Shown piece after piece: positions 27,031 through 35,300 of a DNA stretch of 64,000 nucleotides. A program made the translations under genes and the position numbers. Below the pieces are notes generated by a model, which was not told where the DNA came from, ran no database searches, and saw nothing but the letters and a program-made list of their open reading frames with translations. This DNA comes from Bacteroidota bacterium. Lineage in GTDB: Bacteria > Bacteroidota > Bacteroidia > Bacteroidales > Lentimicrobiaceae. The DNA lies in assembly GCA_009773515.1 (NCBI GenBank), contig WSXX01000002.1, positions 186,001 through 250,000 on the forward strand, in the 5' to 3' direction. Within the stretch, counting starts at the first letter, position 1. Each line of letters opens with the position of its first letter.

Positions 27031-27046
27031 CTTCGACTCCGCTCAG
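27031..27046. repeat. Solo repeat arm CTTCGACTCCGCTCAG
   Basis: Identical over 16 bp to the inner left arm of the compact element downstream of rnr. The partner arm is absent here. Confidence 0.8.
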
Positions 27047-27176
27047 CATGACAGGGGGGCGATTACTTTCGTTTTTTTAGACACATTCGTTTTCGAAAAG
27101 TCCAATTAGATGGGGTACTCAAGTGGGTAAGTTATTTCGACAGTTTCACTTAGAAAGGACAACCGTAAAGAATGTT

Positions 27177-28451
27177 TCAGACAACCATTCCAACACCTAC
27201 CGTGCGGTTGGTTGCTTCGTCAATGATAATGAGAGAGCCTGTTCTTCTGTTTTTTGAATATGAATCTACAAACAGCGGTTTGGTGGTTCTTATTGAAACA
27301 GAAGCAATGTCATTTAACCCAACATTTGAGCCATCGTGTATGTGCTCAAGTGTGCTGACATTAACCTTGTAATTCACAGATTTAATAACACAGCGAACAT
27401 CGCGGGTTGTGTGTTTAATGGCATATTTACCATTGAGCTGCATGGGTTGTTCGCTCATCCAGCACATCATCATATCAACATCCTGAGTGGCGATTGGAAG
27501 GTTATCTGCTTTTGCCAGCATATCACCGCGGCTGATGTCAATATCATCTTCAAGCGTAAAAGTCACTGACATTGGGGCCCAGGCTTCTTCGCAGGGGCCA
27601 TTGTACCGGTCAATTGACTTGATGCGGGTTTTGAGCATTGAAGGAAGCGCTACCACTTCATCCCCGGGTTTAAACAAGCCACCGGCAACTCTTCCGGCAT
27701 AACCGCGGTAATCATGAAACTCATCAGATAAGGGTCTGATAACGTATTGAACCGGGAATCTCGGGTCAACCAGATTATTGTCGTTGCCAATTTCGAGGGT
27801 TTCAAGCACATGCCTTAAAGTGCCGCCATTGTACCATTCCATATTTGTGGAAGCATCAACAACATTATCGCCAAGAAGCGCACTGATGGGCACAAATGTA
27901 AAGTCGGCCAGCTGAATGATTCCTGCAAAATCGATAAAATCAGCTTTAATTTCGTTAAATCGTTGTTCGCTGAAATCCACAAGGTCCATTTTATTGATGC
28001 AAATGATAACATGCGGAATTCTGAGCAGGGAAGCAATATAGGAATGGCGTCTTGTTTGTTCGGTTAATCCGTTGCGGGCGTCAATAAGGATTATGGCAGC
28101 ATTTGCAGTAGATGCGCCGGTTACCATATTGCGTGTATATTGAATATGCCCGGGAGTATCGGCAATAATGAACTTGCGTTTGGGGGTAGCAAAATATCGG
28201 TAAGCCACATCAATGGTAATTCCCTGCTCGCGTTCAGCCCTGAGTCCGTCGGTGAGTAATGCCAGATCAATATGCTCATTTCCCCGGCGAATGCTGGCGC
28301 GTTTTACGGCTTCAAGCTGATCTTCAAAAATGGATTTACTGTCGTAAAGCAAGCGACCAATCAATGTGCTTTTGCCATCATCCACGCTGCCCGCGGTTGT
28401 GAAGCGAAGCAATTCCATATCGAGGTATCCGTTTGTTGAGAACTCACTCAT
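27177..28451 (-). CDS. cysN: Sulfate adenylyltransferase subunit 1 (GTPase)
   Basis: The regulatory GTPase of ATP sulfurylase; GTP hydrolysis drives APS formation by CysD. P-loop GSVDDGKST, DTPGHIQYTRNM (G3) and NKMDL (G4) are intact, followed by EF-Tu-like beta-barrel domains. The ATG at MSEFSTNGYL is used instead of a TTG two codons earlier. There is no fused APS kinase domain; that activity is the separate cysC gene. Last gene of the cysC-cysD-cysN operon, about 69 bp after cysD. Confidence 0.95.
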   Translation of the reverse strand: MSEFSTNGYLDMELLRFTTAGSVDDGKSTLIGRLLYDSKSIFEDQLEAVKRASIRRGNEHIDLALLTDGLRAEREQGITIDVAYRYFATPKRKFIIADTPGHIQYTRNMVTGASTANAAIILIDARNGLTEQTRRHSYIASLLRIPHVIICINKMDLVDFSEQRFNEIKADFIDFAGIIQLADFTFVPISALLGDNVVDASTNMEWYNGGTLRHVLETLEIGNDNNLVDPRFPVQYVIRPLSDEFHDYRGYAGRVAGGLFKPGDEVVALPSMLKTRIKSIDRYNGPCEEAWAPMSVTFTLEDDIDISRGDMLAKADNLPIATQDVDMMMCWMSEQPMQLNGKYAIKHTTRDVRCVIKSVNYKVNVSTLEHIHDGSNVGLNDIASVSIRTTKPLFVDSYSKNRRTGSLIIIDEATNRTVGVGMVV

Positions 28452-28519
28452 AATCAAATCTTAACTTTAATGAAAATTAGTTTTCCGTTGCTACACTTAA
28501 TGTCCGGCTGTTTTGAGGA

Positions 28520-29428
28520 CTAGAAATATCCTTCTTTTTTACGGTCCTCCATAGCAGCTTCTGACCTCATATCGTCAGCTCTTCCACCCCTTTCAGTTAC
28601 ACGGGTTGCAGCGATTTCCGCAATAATATCTTCAAGCGAATTGGCTTCGGAAAGGGTAAGTCCGGTACAACTTATATCGCCGATGGTTCTGCAGCGAACA
28701 GTTTTTACTTCGAAATTTTCACCGTCTTTGAGAGTCATAAAAGGCGCTTTGGCAAGCCACACTCCATCGCGGTTAAATACTTCGCGCTGATGGGTAAAAT
28801 AGATTTCAGGGAGCTCAATATTCTCTTTCAGAATATATTGCCATACATCCATTTCTGTCCAGTTGCTGATTGGAAATACCCTGAAATGTTCTCCTTGATT
28901 TTTACGACCGTTAAAGATGTTCCAGAGTTCAGGGCGTTGATTTTTGGGATCCCATTGTCCGAATTCGTCACGGTGAGAGAAAAATCGTTCTTTGGCGCGG
29001 GCTTTTTCTTCGTCGCGGCGACCACCACCCATTGCAGCATCAAATTTATACTTCTCAAGGGTGTCAAGCAGTGTGGTGGTTTGCAGCAGATTACGGCTGG
29101 CTGTAGGGCCACGTTCTTCAACCACTCTTCCATTATCAATGCTTTCCTGAACCGAACCAACAATAAGTGTTGCCCCTAATTTTTTTACCATATTATCTCT
29201 GTACACCATTGTCTCAATGAAATTATGGCCGGTGTCAATATGAAGTAAGGGGAAAGGCAATTTAGCCGGCCAGAATGCTTTCATAGCCAGATGGGTCATG
29301 ATTATGGAATCTTTTCCTCCCGAAAATAAAAGCACAGGTCTCTCAAACTGCGCAGCTACTTCGCGGATTACATAAATGGATTCATACTCCAGCTCATCAA
29401 GGTGACTCAGTATTCGATTCTTGGTCAT
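28520..29428 (-). CDS. cysD: Sulfate adenylyltransferase subunit 2
   Basis: The catalytic ATP-sulfurylase subunit of the PP-loop family; makes adenosine 5'-phosphosulfate from ATP and sulfate. The PP-loop SGGKDS is near residue 36, and the conserved GGRRDEEKARAKER and LDTLEKYKFDAAMGGGRR regions are visible. The C-terminus ends in AMEDRKKEGYF as in the family. 302 residues is the standard size. The start codon overlaps the cysC stop by 4 bp, indicating translational coupling. Confidence 0.97.
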   Translation of the reverse strand: MTKNRILSHLDELEYESIYVIREVAAQFERPVLLFSGGKDSIIMTHLAMKAFWPAKLPFPLLHIDTGHNFIETMVYRDNMVKKLGATLIVGSVQESIDNGRVVEERGPTASRNLLQTTTLLDTLEKYKFDAAMGGGRRDEEKARAKERFFSHRDEFGQWDPKNQRPELWNIFNGRKNQGEHFRVFPISNWTEMDVWQYILKENIELPEIYFTHQREVFNRDGVWLAKAPFMTLKDGENFEVKTVRCRTIGDISCTGLTLSEANSLEDIIAEIAATRVTERGGRADDMRSEAAMEDRKKEGYF

Positions 29429-30006
29429 GGCATGTAATTAATTTGGGGTAATATAAACCGCAGCAACTCCTGAATATTTTCATCGGGTGTTGATTCGGCA
29501 GTATTGATGGTAAAATCTGAATTTGCGGGTGGATCAAAAGGTGAGCTTACTCCTGTAAAATCAGGCAATTGCCCCAGTCTGGCCTTTCGATACATTCCCT
29601 TTACATCGCGTTCTTCGCAAATGTGAAGAGGTGCGTTTATGTAGATACCTACAAAAGTTTCCCTTCCGATGATATCGGCAGCCATTTGTCTCAGATCCTC
29701 TGTTGGTGTAATAAATGCATTTATGGTAATGATGCCTGAATCGGCAAGCAAACGGGAAACTTCGGCTACCCGACGGATATTTTCAGTGCGATCGGCTGCA
29801 TTAAAACCCAGATCGCTGCATAAACCTTTGCGCGTAATGTCACCATCAAGCATACGGACAGAGAATCCTTTTTCGCGAAGCAAAGATTCAAGACCCAGAC
29901 CAAGGGTGGTTTTGCCCGAACAGGGTAGTCCTGTAAGCCAAAACACCTTAGCCTGCTGGCCAAGCCTGCGCTCCATTGATTTACGAAAGGTTTCAGGATT
30001 ATTCAT
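29425..30006 (-). CDS. cysC: Adenylylsulfate (APS) kinase
   Basis: Phosphorylates APS to PAPS. Walker A GLPCSGKTT lies at 26-34 from the chosen ATG (MNNPETFRKS); a TTG four codons upstream is less likely. LDGDITRKGLCSDLGF and the phosphate-acceptor region AFITPTEDLR are present, and GMYRKARLG is typical. 193 residues. First gene of the operon, with a consensus -7 box close upstream. PAPS is either reduced for assimilation or used by sulfotransferases; no PAPS reductase or sulfite reductase is in the window. Confidence 0.95.
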   Translation of the reverse strand: MNNPETFRKSMERRLGQQAKVFWLTGLPCSGKTTLGLGLESLLREKGFSVRMLDGDITRKGLCSDLGFNAADRTENIRRVAEVSRLLADSGIITINAFITPTEDLRQMAADIIGRETFVGIYINAPLHICEERDVKGMYRKARLGQLPDFTGVSSPFDPPANSDFTINTAESTPDENIQELLRFILPQINYMP

Positions 30007-30031
30007 AATACATTCCAAAGGAAAGCAATTG

Positions 30032-30039
30032 CAAAACTA
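30032..30039 (-). promoter_or_regulatory. -7 box TAGTTTTG for cysC-cysD-cysN
   Basis: Exact TAnnTTTG match on the minus strand, 26 bp upstream of the cysC start codon. Confidence 0.5.
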
Positions 30040-30082
30040 ACACTATTTTTTTGATTCAGGGACAGTTCAATCCATGCAAGAA

Positions 30083-30101
30083 AGCCACAAAAACTGTGGC
30101 T
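30083..30101. terminator. Small hairpin after wzc (weak terminator candidate)
   Basis: AGCCACA and TGTGGCT form a 7-bp stem with a 5-base loop, about 20 bp after the wzc stop and in front of the cys promoter. On the minus strand it is followed by TTTCTTG, a poor T-run. Confidence 0.4.
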
Positions 30102-30122
30102 CCTGATAACAAAAGAATGTCA

Positions 30123-32582
30123 CTAAGATTTTCCGAAAAGGTTGTCGATTACTCCCTTTTTCTGAGGCTCCTGATCGTCGGTGTAATAACCATAGCCGTA
30201 ACCGTAGCCATAGCCGTAGCCATAACCATAACCATAGCCATAACCATAACCATAGCCATCTGAACCCCTGTCCATTTTCACATCATTAACCAATATAGCC
30301 ATATTGGGAATGTTGCGTTTCTCAATATCAGAAATAATAGATCCAAAGATTTTTTTGTTTGTATAGTTCTGGCGAACCACAAAAACGTTTACATCGGTAT
30401 ATTTCATCAGAAGGAATGCATCAGTAACCAGACCAACCGGAGGCGTGTCAATTACAATAAAATCATACATTCCTTTCAGGGTTTCAATTAACTCATCATT
30501 ACGTTCCGAAGCTATGAGTTCTGCCGGGTTTGGAGGAATCGGCCCTGCCATCATAACATCAAGATTGTCGAGCGGAGATTTCTGAATCACACTTCTTACA
30601 TCGCTGTGGCTGATCAGGAATGAACTTATCCCTTCGGTATTTGAAAGCCCGAAGTCCTGATAGATTTTAGGTTTACGAAGGTCATAACCCATCAGCAGCG
30701 TTTTCTTGCCATAAAGCGCAAAAATTGATGCCAGATTTATCGAAGTAAAGGTTTTTCCTTCGCTCACCATGGTTGAAGTTACCAGAATCACCTGTTTATC
30801 CTTCCCCTTCGCAAAATAGCCCAGATTGGTTCTAACAGATCTGAACGACTCGGCAATTGAAGATTTCGGAAATTCAGCAACTACAATATTGCTGTCTTTA
30901 TTGTTGTGTATAATGTGACCTGCCAAAGGTATAGAGGTAAGCTGCTCCAGATCTTTTTTGTCGAGGATTTTATCGTTGAGATAGTCTTTACCCATTACAT
31001 AAACTACCGGAAAAACCAGCCCAAGCAATAGCGCAATGGTATAATTGAGTGTCTTTTTGGGAAATACCGGTTGAATTTTATCAATTACAGCATCGTCGAT
31101 AACTTCATTATCGGCCAGATTTGATGCACGTGTTATCTGCGCTTCTGATCTTTTCTCGAGCAGATATGTGTAAATGGCATCATTTAGCTTGAATTTCCGT
31201 TCAATACCAAACAAAGCGCGCTGGGTTCCAGGCAATTGATTGATTCTTGAGGATAATGAGTTGATGCGGCTGTCGATATCTCTGATTGCGATGGTGGAAG
31301 TTTTGATGATATTCTTTATGTTCTCTTCCAGTGTTTTCTTGTTAATCCTGATCCGGTCGTCAAATGATGCAATTATCGGATTTTTTTCACGGGCAGTCAT
31401 CAGGGCTTCGCCACGTTCGGCGTAGAGTCTGGTAAGTTCGTTGATCAATGATGTAAGCACCGGATCTTCGATTCCCATTGATGATGGAACAGTTAAACCG
31501 TCAATATCTCCACCGTCTTCAATAACATATTTCTGCAGATGAACATAATATTTGTTCTTAACTATCAGCTCTGCTTTCTTGTTTTCCAGTTCTTTCATCA
31601 TGGTAAAAACCTGCTCAGTCTGGAAATCGAAATTCATTACTTCGTTGGTGGTTCTGAATTGCTGAAGATTAGATTCAGCCAATTGCAATGAATCGGTAAT
31701 GCCAAGAAGCTGCTCATCAATAAAGTTGATTGTATTTGTAGCAATCTGGTTTTTCTTTTCAAGACTTCGCTGAAGATAAACACTGGTTAGCATATTCAGA
31801 AAATCGGCTGCCTTTTCAGGATTTGGATTTTTCATTGAAATCTCAACAATCGACGACTCCCGGTTTATAGGTTCTATGGTAAAACCAGAAAAAGCACTTA
31901 CAAGATCTGCAGTTTTATTGAATATAAATACCATTCTCTTGTTAAGGTGCTCTTTTGGAACATAATTGGTGTTTAACAGTACTTTAAAGTTGTGATTTTC
32001 GCTTTTGATCTCTTGCCCGAATTTGTAAGTACCGTTCAACTTAAGGTTAACTTCAGAACCTTCAATTACTTTATGTTGCGAGTAACTGTAAAGGCTTGCC
32101 AGTTCTCCTTCGGTAGTCAATGTAAATTTATTGTCAGGCAATATTACTATAGTAAACCTCACACCTGTTGGCTGAACACTGGCAGTATCAAACACCACCA
32201 CAAAAGGTGATTTGGTATATAATTCACGTGTTACGAAGTTATCTTCAAGAAAATACGAAATGTTAAAATCAAGCGCTTTTATTGATCTTGTAATCAAGGA
32301 TCTGGACTTCAGAACACCTATTTCGTTTTCGAGATTCTGCGCTCCGCGGAGGTTTCCGAGTCCAAGCATAGCCTGAGGATCGAAACCTGACTTATCATCT
32401 TTAATCATTACTGTTGTTGCAACCTTATAAATAGGTTCAGTATATTTATTAAAGAGGAAAGCTATGGTTAGCGCTGTAAAAATTGTGATGATAAACAGAT
32501 ACCAGAATCTGTAAAATTTAAAGAACAGTTGTTTAAAATCAACTGATTCTTCCTGATTTATTTCCTTTATGTAGTTTTCCAC
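30123..32582 (-). CDS. wzc: Wzc-type polysaccharide co-polymerase / tyrosine autokinase
   Basis: An inner-membrane protein that controls chain length and export of capsule or exopolysaccharide. A Wzz-type N-terminus with TM (about 30-50), a long periplasmic coiled-coil and GNVR-like region, and a second TM near 515 precede the BY-kinase domain. That domain has Walker A SEGKTF (Lys610), Walker A' LLMGYDLRKPK and Walker B FIVIDTPP. The tail is remarkable: twelve consecutive Gly-Tyr pairs (776-799), replacing the usual scattered tyrosine cluster that is autophosphorylated. It starts 9 bp after wza. 819 residues is normal. Confidence 0.93.
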   Translation of the reverse strand: MENYIKEINQEESVDFKQLFFKFYRFWYLFIITIFTALTIAFLFNKYTEPIYKVATTVMIKDDKSGFDPQAMLGLGNLRGAQNLENEIGVLKSRSLITRSIKALDFNISYFLEDNFVTRELYTKSPFVVVFDTASVQPTGVRFTIVILPDNKFTLTTEGELASLYSYSQHKVIEGSEVNLKLNGTYKFGQEIKSENHNFKVLLNTNYVPKEHLNKRMVFIFNKTADLVSAFSGFTIEPINRESSIVEISMKNPNPEKAADFLNMLTSVYLQRSLEKKNQIATNTINFIDEQLLGITDSLQLAESNLQQFRTTNEVMNFDFQTEQVFTMMKELENKKAELIVKNKYYVHLQKYVIEDGGDIDGLTVPSSMGIEDPVLTSLINELTRLYAERGEALMTAREKNPIIASFDDRIRINKKTLEENIKNIIKTSTIAIRDIDSRINSLSSRINQLPGTQRALFGIERKFKLNDAIYTYLLEKRSEAQITRASNLADNEVIDDAVIDKIQPVFPKKTLNYTIALLLGLVFPVVYVMGKDYLNDKILDKKDLEQLTSIPLAGHIIHNNKDSNIVVAEFPKSSIAESFRSVRTNLGYFAKGKDKQVILVTSTMVSEGKTFTSINLASIFALYGKKTLLMGYDLRKPKIYQDFGLSNTEGISSFLISHSDVRSVIQKSPLDNLDVMMAGPIPPNPAELIASERNDELIETLKGMYDFIVIDTPPVGLVTDAFLLMKYTDVNVFVVRQNYTNKKIFGSIISDIEKRNIPNMAILVNDVKMDRGSDGYGYGYGYGYGYGYGYGYGYGYGYYTDDQEPQKKGVIDNLFGKS
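30186..30257. repeat. Hexanucleotide microsatellite encoding (Gly-Tyr)12
   Basis: Twelve tandem in-frame copies of a 6-bp unit (RTAGCC/ATAACC on the plus strand, i.e. GGYTAY on the coding strand). Third-position variation shows it is not newly expanded throughout. Confidence 0.9.
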
Positions 32583-32591
32583 GGTTGTTGC

Positions 32592-33356
32592 TTATTTTAC
32601 AAAGTTCAGTATCAATAATGTTGTAGAAATTACTGAGAAAAGTATGGCATATGGGAATGCAGTAAAGGTGAAATTCTTACCACTCAGTGGCTCTACATAA
32701 ACGATATCGCCGGGTTGAAGGTAATAAACCGGAGAGTTCAGCAGCTCGGAGCTGAGGAGGTTAATTTTGTGAACGCTTGTTCCTTTATCAGTTTTTCTGA
32801 TAATATTAACTTCTTTACGGTTTGCATAATTGGTAAGGTCTCCCCCCATACTTATTGCCTGAAACACATTCAACTGATTTTGATAAACCATATAAGTGCC
32901 GGGTCGCTCAACCTCGCCCAAAAGGCTTATTCTGAAATTAATAAGTTTTACGCTTACGGTAGTCAGTTGAAAAAACTCATTCACTATTTGCTGAAGATTG
33001 CTCTGAACCTCGAAAACCGTTTTCCCCGCAACATCAACTTTGCCTACAAGCGGAAAATCAATATTCCCCGAATCACTTACCTGATAACTGTTAAGGTAAA
33101 CCCCTGCCTCTGATTGAGTCTGAATATTTACATTCGTATTTGACTGAAACGGGTTCATGCTTTTGGGATCAATATTCTTCACATCTATGTGCAGATGATC
33201 ACCAGGTTGTATTTTGTAATCGGGTGCTTTTGCCTGATAATATGTTGAATCGGTTTGCTCACTTGAGGCTATATCCTGAATGTATTTGACTTTTTTGAGC
33301 GATACACAGGAACCAAGAAGTAACAAAACAGATAGAAAAAGCAGGAGTTTTCTCAT
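32592..33356 (-). CDS. wza: Wza-type polysaccharide export outer-membrane lipoprotein
   Basis: Forms the outer-membrane channel for capsule or exopolysaccharide export with Wzc. The lipoprotein signal ends in LLGSC (Cys17). The Poly_export domain has YKIQPGDHLHIDVKN, and an SLBB domain follows (LLGEVERPGTYMVYQ, ISMGGDLTNYANRKEV). A hydrophobic C-terminal segment (about 228-252) is unusual compared with Wza's amphipathic barrel helix but is common in Bacteroidota homologues. 254 residues. First gene of the wza-wzc pair with a -7 box upstream. Confidence 0.9.
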   Translation of the reverse strand: MRKLLLFLSVLLLLGSCVSLKKVKYIQDIASSEQTDSTYYQAKAPDYKIQPGDHLHIDVKNIDPKSMNPFQSNTNVNIQTQSEAGVYLNSYQVSDSGNIDFPLVGKVDVAGKTVFEVQSNLQQIVNEFFQLTTVSVKLINFRISLLGEVERPGTYMVYQNQLNVFQAISMGGDLTNYANRKEVNIIRKTDKGTSVHKINLLSSELLNSPVYYLQPGDIVYVEPLSGKNFTFTAFPYAILFSVISTTLLILNFVK

Positions 33357-33502
33357 AAATCAATCGTTGAGGTAGGACAATTCAGGATAATTTTTCGCTT
33401 TGGTAAACACAATAAACGAATTAAGCCAAAAATAATATTTTTAATGTTTAAGTAAAAAAAATCATTAAAGATCTCTGAAACTCTCAGTTTCAGTTGACAA
33501 GG

Positions 33503-33510
33503 CAAAAATA
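33503..33510 (-). promoter_or_regulatory. -7 box TATTTTTG for wza-wzc
   Basis: Exact TAnnTTTG match on the minus strand, predicting a leader of about 140 nt before wza. Confidence 0.45.
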
Positions 33511-33615
33511 CGATTTGTTTTTGTTATGAAAAGGATAAAATTTCTGTTTGGCATTTAATTTCGGTCATCGTTAATGGCAATGTAGGTTTTAGCTTGCAGA
33601 AACAGAACAAAACCA

Positions 33616-33762
33616 GCGGATTTCAGCTTCGCAGTTTCTCTGTACCTATTCCTGAAATCCGCAAGTCAGGGCTTGACCAATTGAAAGTAAAGGTTTTGCA
33701 AAAACAAGCAAAAATCAAGTCAATCCCTGACTTTCAGCGAGGTATCGATATTCTTGCGGATG
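33616..33762. repeat. Interlocking inverted repeats (possible structured RNA)
   Basis: GCGGATTTCAG (33616-33626) pairs with CTGAAATCCGC (33652-33662). The same downstream strand can instead pair through ATCCGCAAG (33657-33665) with CTTGCGGAT (33754-33762). AAGTCAGGG (33663-33671) pairs with CCCTGACTT (33726-33734). Two alternative folds of similar strength are therefore possible. Confidence 0.6.
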
Positions 33763-33767
33763 TAAGG

Positions 33768-35090
33768 CTATTCAACAATTTTTCCTTTGAGTGTGGCTGT
33801 TGTACATGAATCCACCTTCACATTTACATAGTCACCGGGCTTATAGCTGCCTTTGGGAAATACCACAACTTTGTTCTGGCTGTTGCGACCGGCCAGTTCT
33901 TCGCCTGATTTGCGTGATATGCTTTCAACCAGCACTTCAAATGTTTTACCGATATCGGCTTTGTTGCTTTTCAGGGACAGCTTTTGCTGAAGGTCGATTA
34001 TTTGCTGCAATCGGCTACTTTTGACTTCTTCCGGAACATTGTCCTTATACTTTCGAGCAGCAAGGGTATCCGGTCTTTCGGAATATTTAAACATGTAGGC
34101 ATAATCATAGCCAACCTTTTCCATCAGCTGCATGGTTTCCATGTGATCTTCTTCAGTTTCGTTACAGAAACCTGCAATGATATCGGTTGAAAGTGCACAA
34201 TCCGGCAAATATTTTCTGATGGCTTCAATGCGCCCCAGATACCATTCTTTGGTGTATTTTCTGTTCATCAGTTTGAGCATGGCATCGCTTCCCGATTGAA
34301 CGGGCAAATGTATCGACCGGCAAATATTCGGATGGGCTGCCATAACTTTTAAAAGCTCATCAGATAAATCTTTGGGGTGTGAAGTTGCAAACCTCACCCT
34401 GAGTAACGGACTGATTGAAGCCACCAATCCCATCAGGCCCGGGAAATCAATACCTGCTTCATTTTTATAGGAATTCACATTTTGCCCGAGCAAGGTTACT
34501 TCGCGGTAGCCCTGGTCAAAAAGACCACGTGCTTCGTTTATGATGGTTTCAGGCTCACGGCTACGCTCTTTGCCGCGGGTAAAAGGCACCACACAGTAAG
34601 TGCAGAAATTTTCGCAGCCTCTCATTATCGAAATAAAAGCCGATACCCCATTGCTCTCGAGCCTCACCGGATCAATATCAGCATAGGTTTCGTCGGCCGA
34701 AAGTATGACATTTATGGCCTTCTGCCCTGATTCTGCCAGATTTAGCAAGCGCGGAAGATCGCGGTAAGCGTCAGGTCCGACAATCACATCAACCATTTTC
34801 TCCTCTTCAAGCAACTGCTCTTTCAATCTTTCAGCCATGCATCCCAGCACTCCTATGATAAGTCCAGGCTTTTTCTTTTTGTACCTGTTGAATTCCTTCA
34901 GCCTGGCTCTTATGCGTTTTTCAGCATTATCGCGAATGGAGCAGGTGTTGACAAAAATCAGGTCTGCTTCACCAATCTGATCGGTAGTTTCAAACTCATG
35001 ATCAGTCATAATGGAACCTACAATCTGGCTGTCAGAAAAGTTCATCTGGCAACCGTAGGTTTCTATATATAGTTTCTTTTTGATGTTCAT
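33768..35090 (-). CDS. miaB: tRNA-2-methylthio-N6-dimethylallyladenosine synthase
   Basis: A radical-SAM methylthiotransferase that modifies A37 of tRNAs reading UNN codons. The N-terminal MTTase domain has the second-cluster cysteines Cys14, Cys50 and Cys84. The radical-SAM motif is Cys159-x3-Cys163-x2-Cys166 (RGCENFCTYCVVPF). A TRAM domain lies at the C-terminus (ISRKSGEELAGRNSQNKVVVF, ending near residue 440). The length and all six cysteines fit MiaB rather than RimO or MtaB. Monocistronic, with a -7 box upstream. Confidence 0.96.
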   Translation of the reverse strand: MNIKKKLYIETYGCQMNFSDSQIVGSIMTDHEFETTDQIGEADLIFVNTCSIRDNAEKRIRARLKEFNRYKKKKPGLIIGVLGCMAERLKEQLLEEEKMVDVIVGPDAYRDLPRLLNLAESGQKAINVILSADETYADIDPVRLESNGVSAFISIMRGCENFCTYCVVPFTRGKERSREPETIINEARGLFDQGYREVTLLGQNVNSYKNEAGIDFPGLMGLVASISPLLRVRFATSHPKDLSDELLKVMAAHPNICRSIHLPVQSGSDAMLKLMNRKYTKEWYLGRIEAIRKYLPDCALSTDIIAGFCNETEEDHMETMQLMEKVGYDYAYMFKYSERPDTLAARKYKDNVPEEVKSSRLQQIIDLQQKLSLKSNKADIGKTFEVLVESISRKSGEELAGRNSQNKVVVFPKGSYKPGDYVNVKVDSCTTATLKGKIVE

Positions 35091-35141
35091 TGCTTAACTT
35101 TAAAAAACAGGAATAAAACTATCTGTTTTGCAACAGGGATG

Positions 35142-35149
35142 CAAAAATA
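35142..35149 (-). promoter_or_regulatory. -7 box TATTTTTG for miaB
   Basis: Exact TAnnTTTG match on the minus strand, 52 bp upstream of the miaB start codon. Confidence 0.45.
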
Positions 35150-35229
35150 CAGCATTTTTGAACCCCCTCATTTTTAATTTGTTGTAAATAATATATGAGT
35201 TTTTCCGACGTGGTTATTTTTTTATTGCG

Positions 35230-35237
35230 TTACTTTG
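35230..35237 (+). promoter_or_regulatory. -7-like box TTACTTTG for topA
   Basis: One mismatch to TAnnTTTG, 64 bp upstream of topA and preceded by a T-rich tract. Divergent from the miaB box. Confidence 0.35.
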
Positions 35238-35300
35238 CACCCATTTTTAACGGAAATACTCTGAAAAACATGTATTTCGGTAAGACAATATTGTAAAACT

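Larger units (their letters stand above)
26877..27176. other. 300-bp convergent intergenic region
   Basis: Lies between the plus-strand membrane-protein gene and the minus-strand cysN. It contains an imperfect long hairpin and a solo arm of the palindromic repeat family, listed separately. No coding sequence was seen. Confidence 0.6.
33357..33767. other. 411-bp intergenic region between wza and miaB
   Basis: It holds the wza promoter box and an unexplained set of mutually exclusive inverted repeats (separate entries). A 71-codon plus-strand frame crosses it but has no family resemblance and was not accepted. Confidence 0.6.

Noticed and set aside
30051-30263. Plus-strand frame with alternating Val/Ala/Ile/Thr repeats
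   Set aside because: It is the antisense reading of the wzc Gly-Tyr microsatellite; the periodicity comes from the repeat.
33594-33809. 71-codon plus-strand frame between wza and miaB
   Set aside because: It runs into the miaB 3' end antisense, shows no family resemblance, and its span is better explained by inverted repeats.
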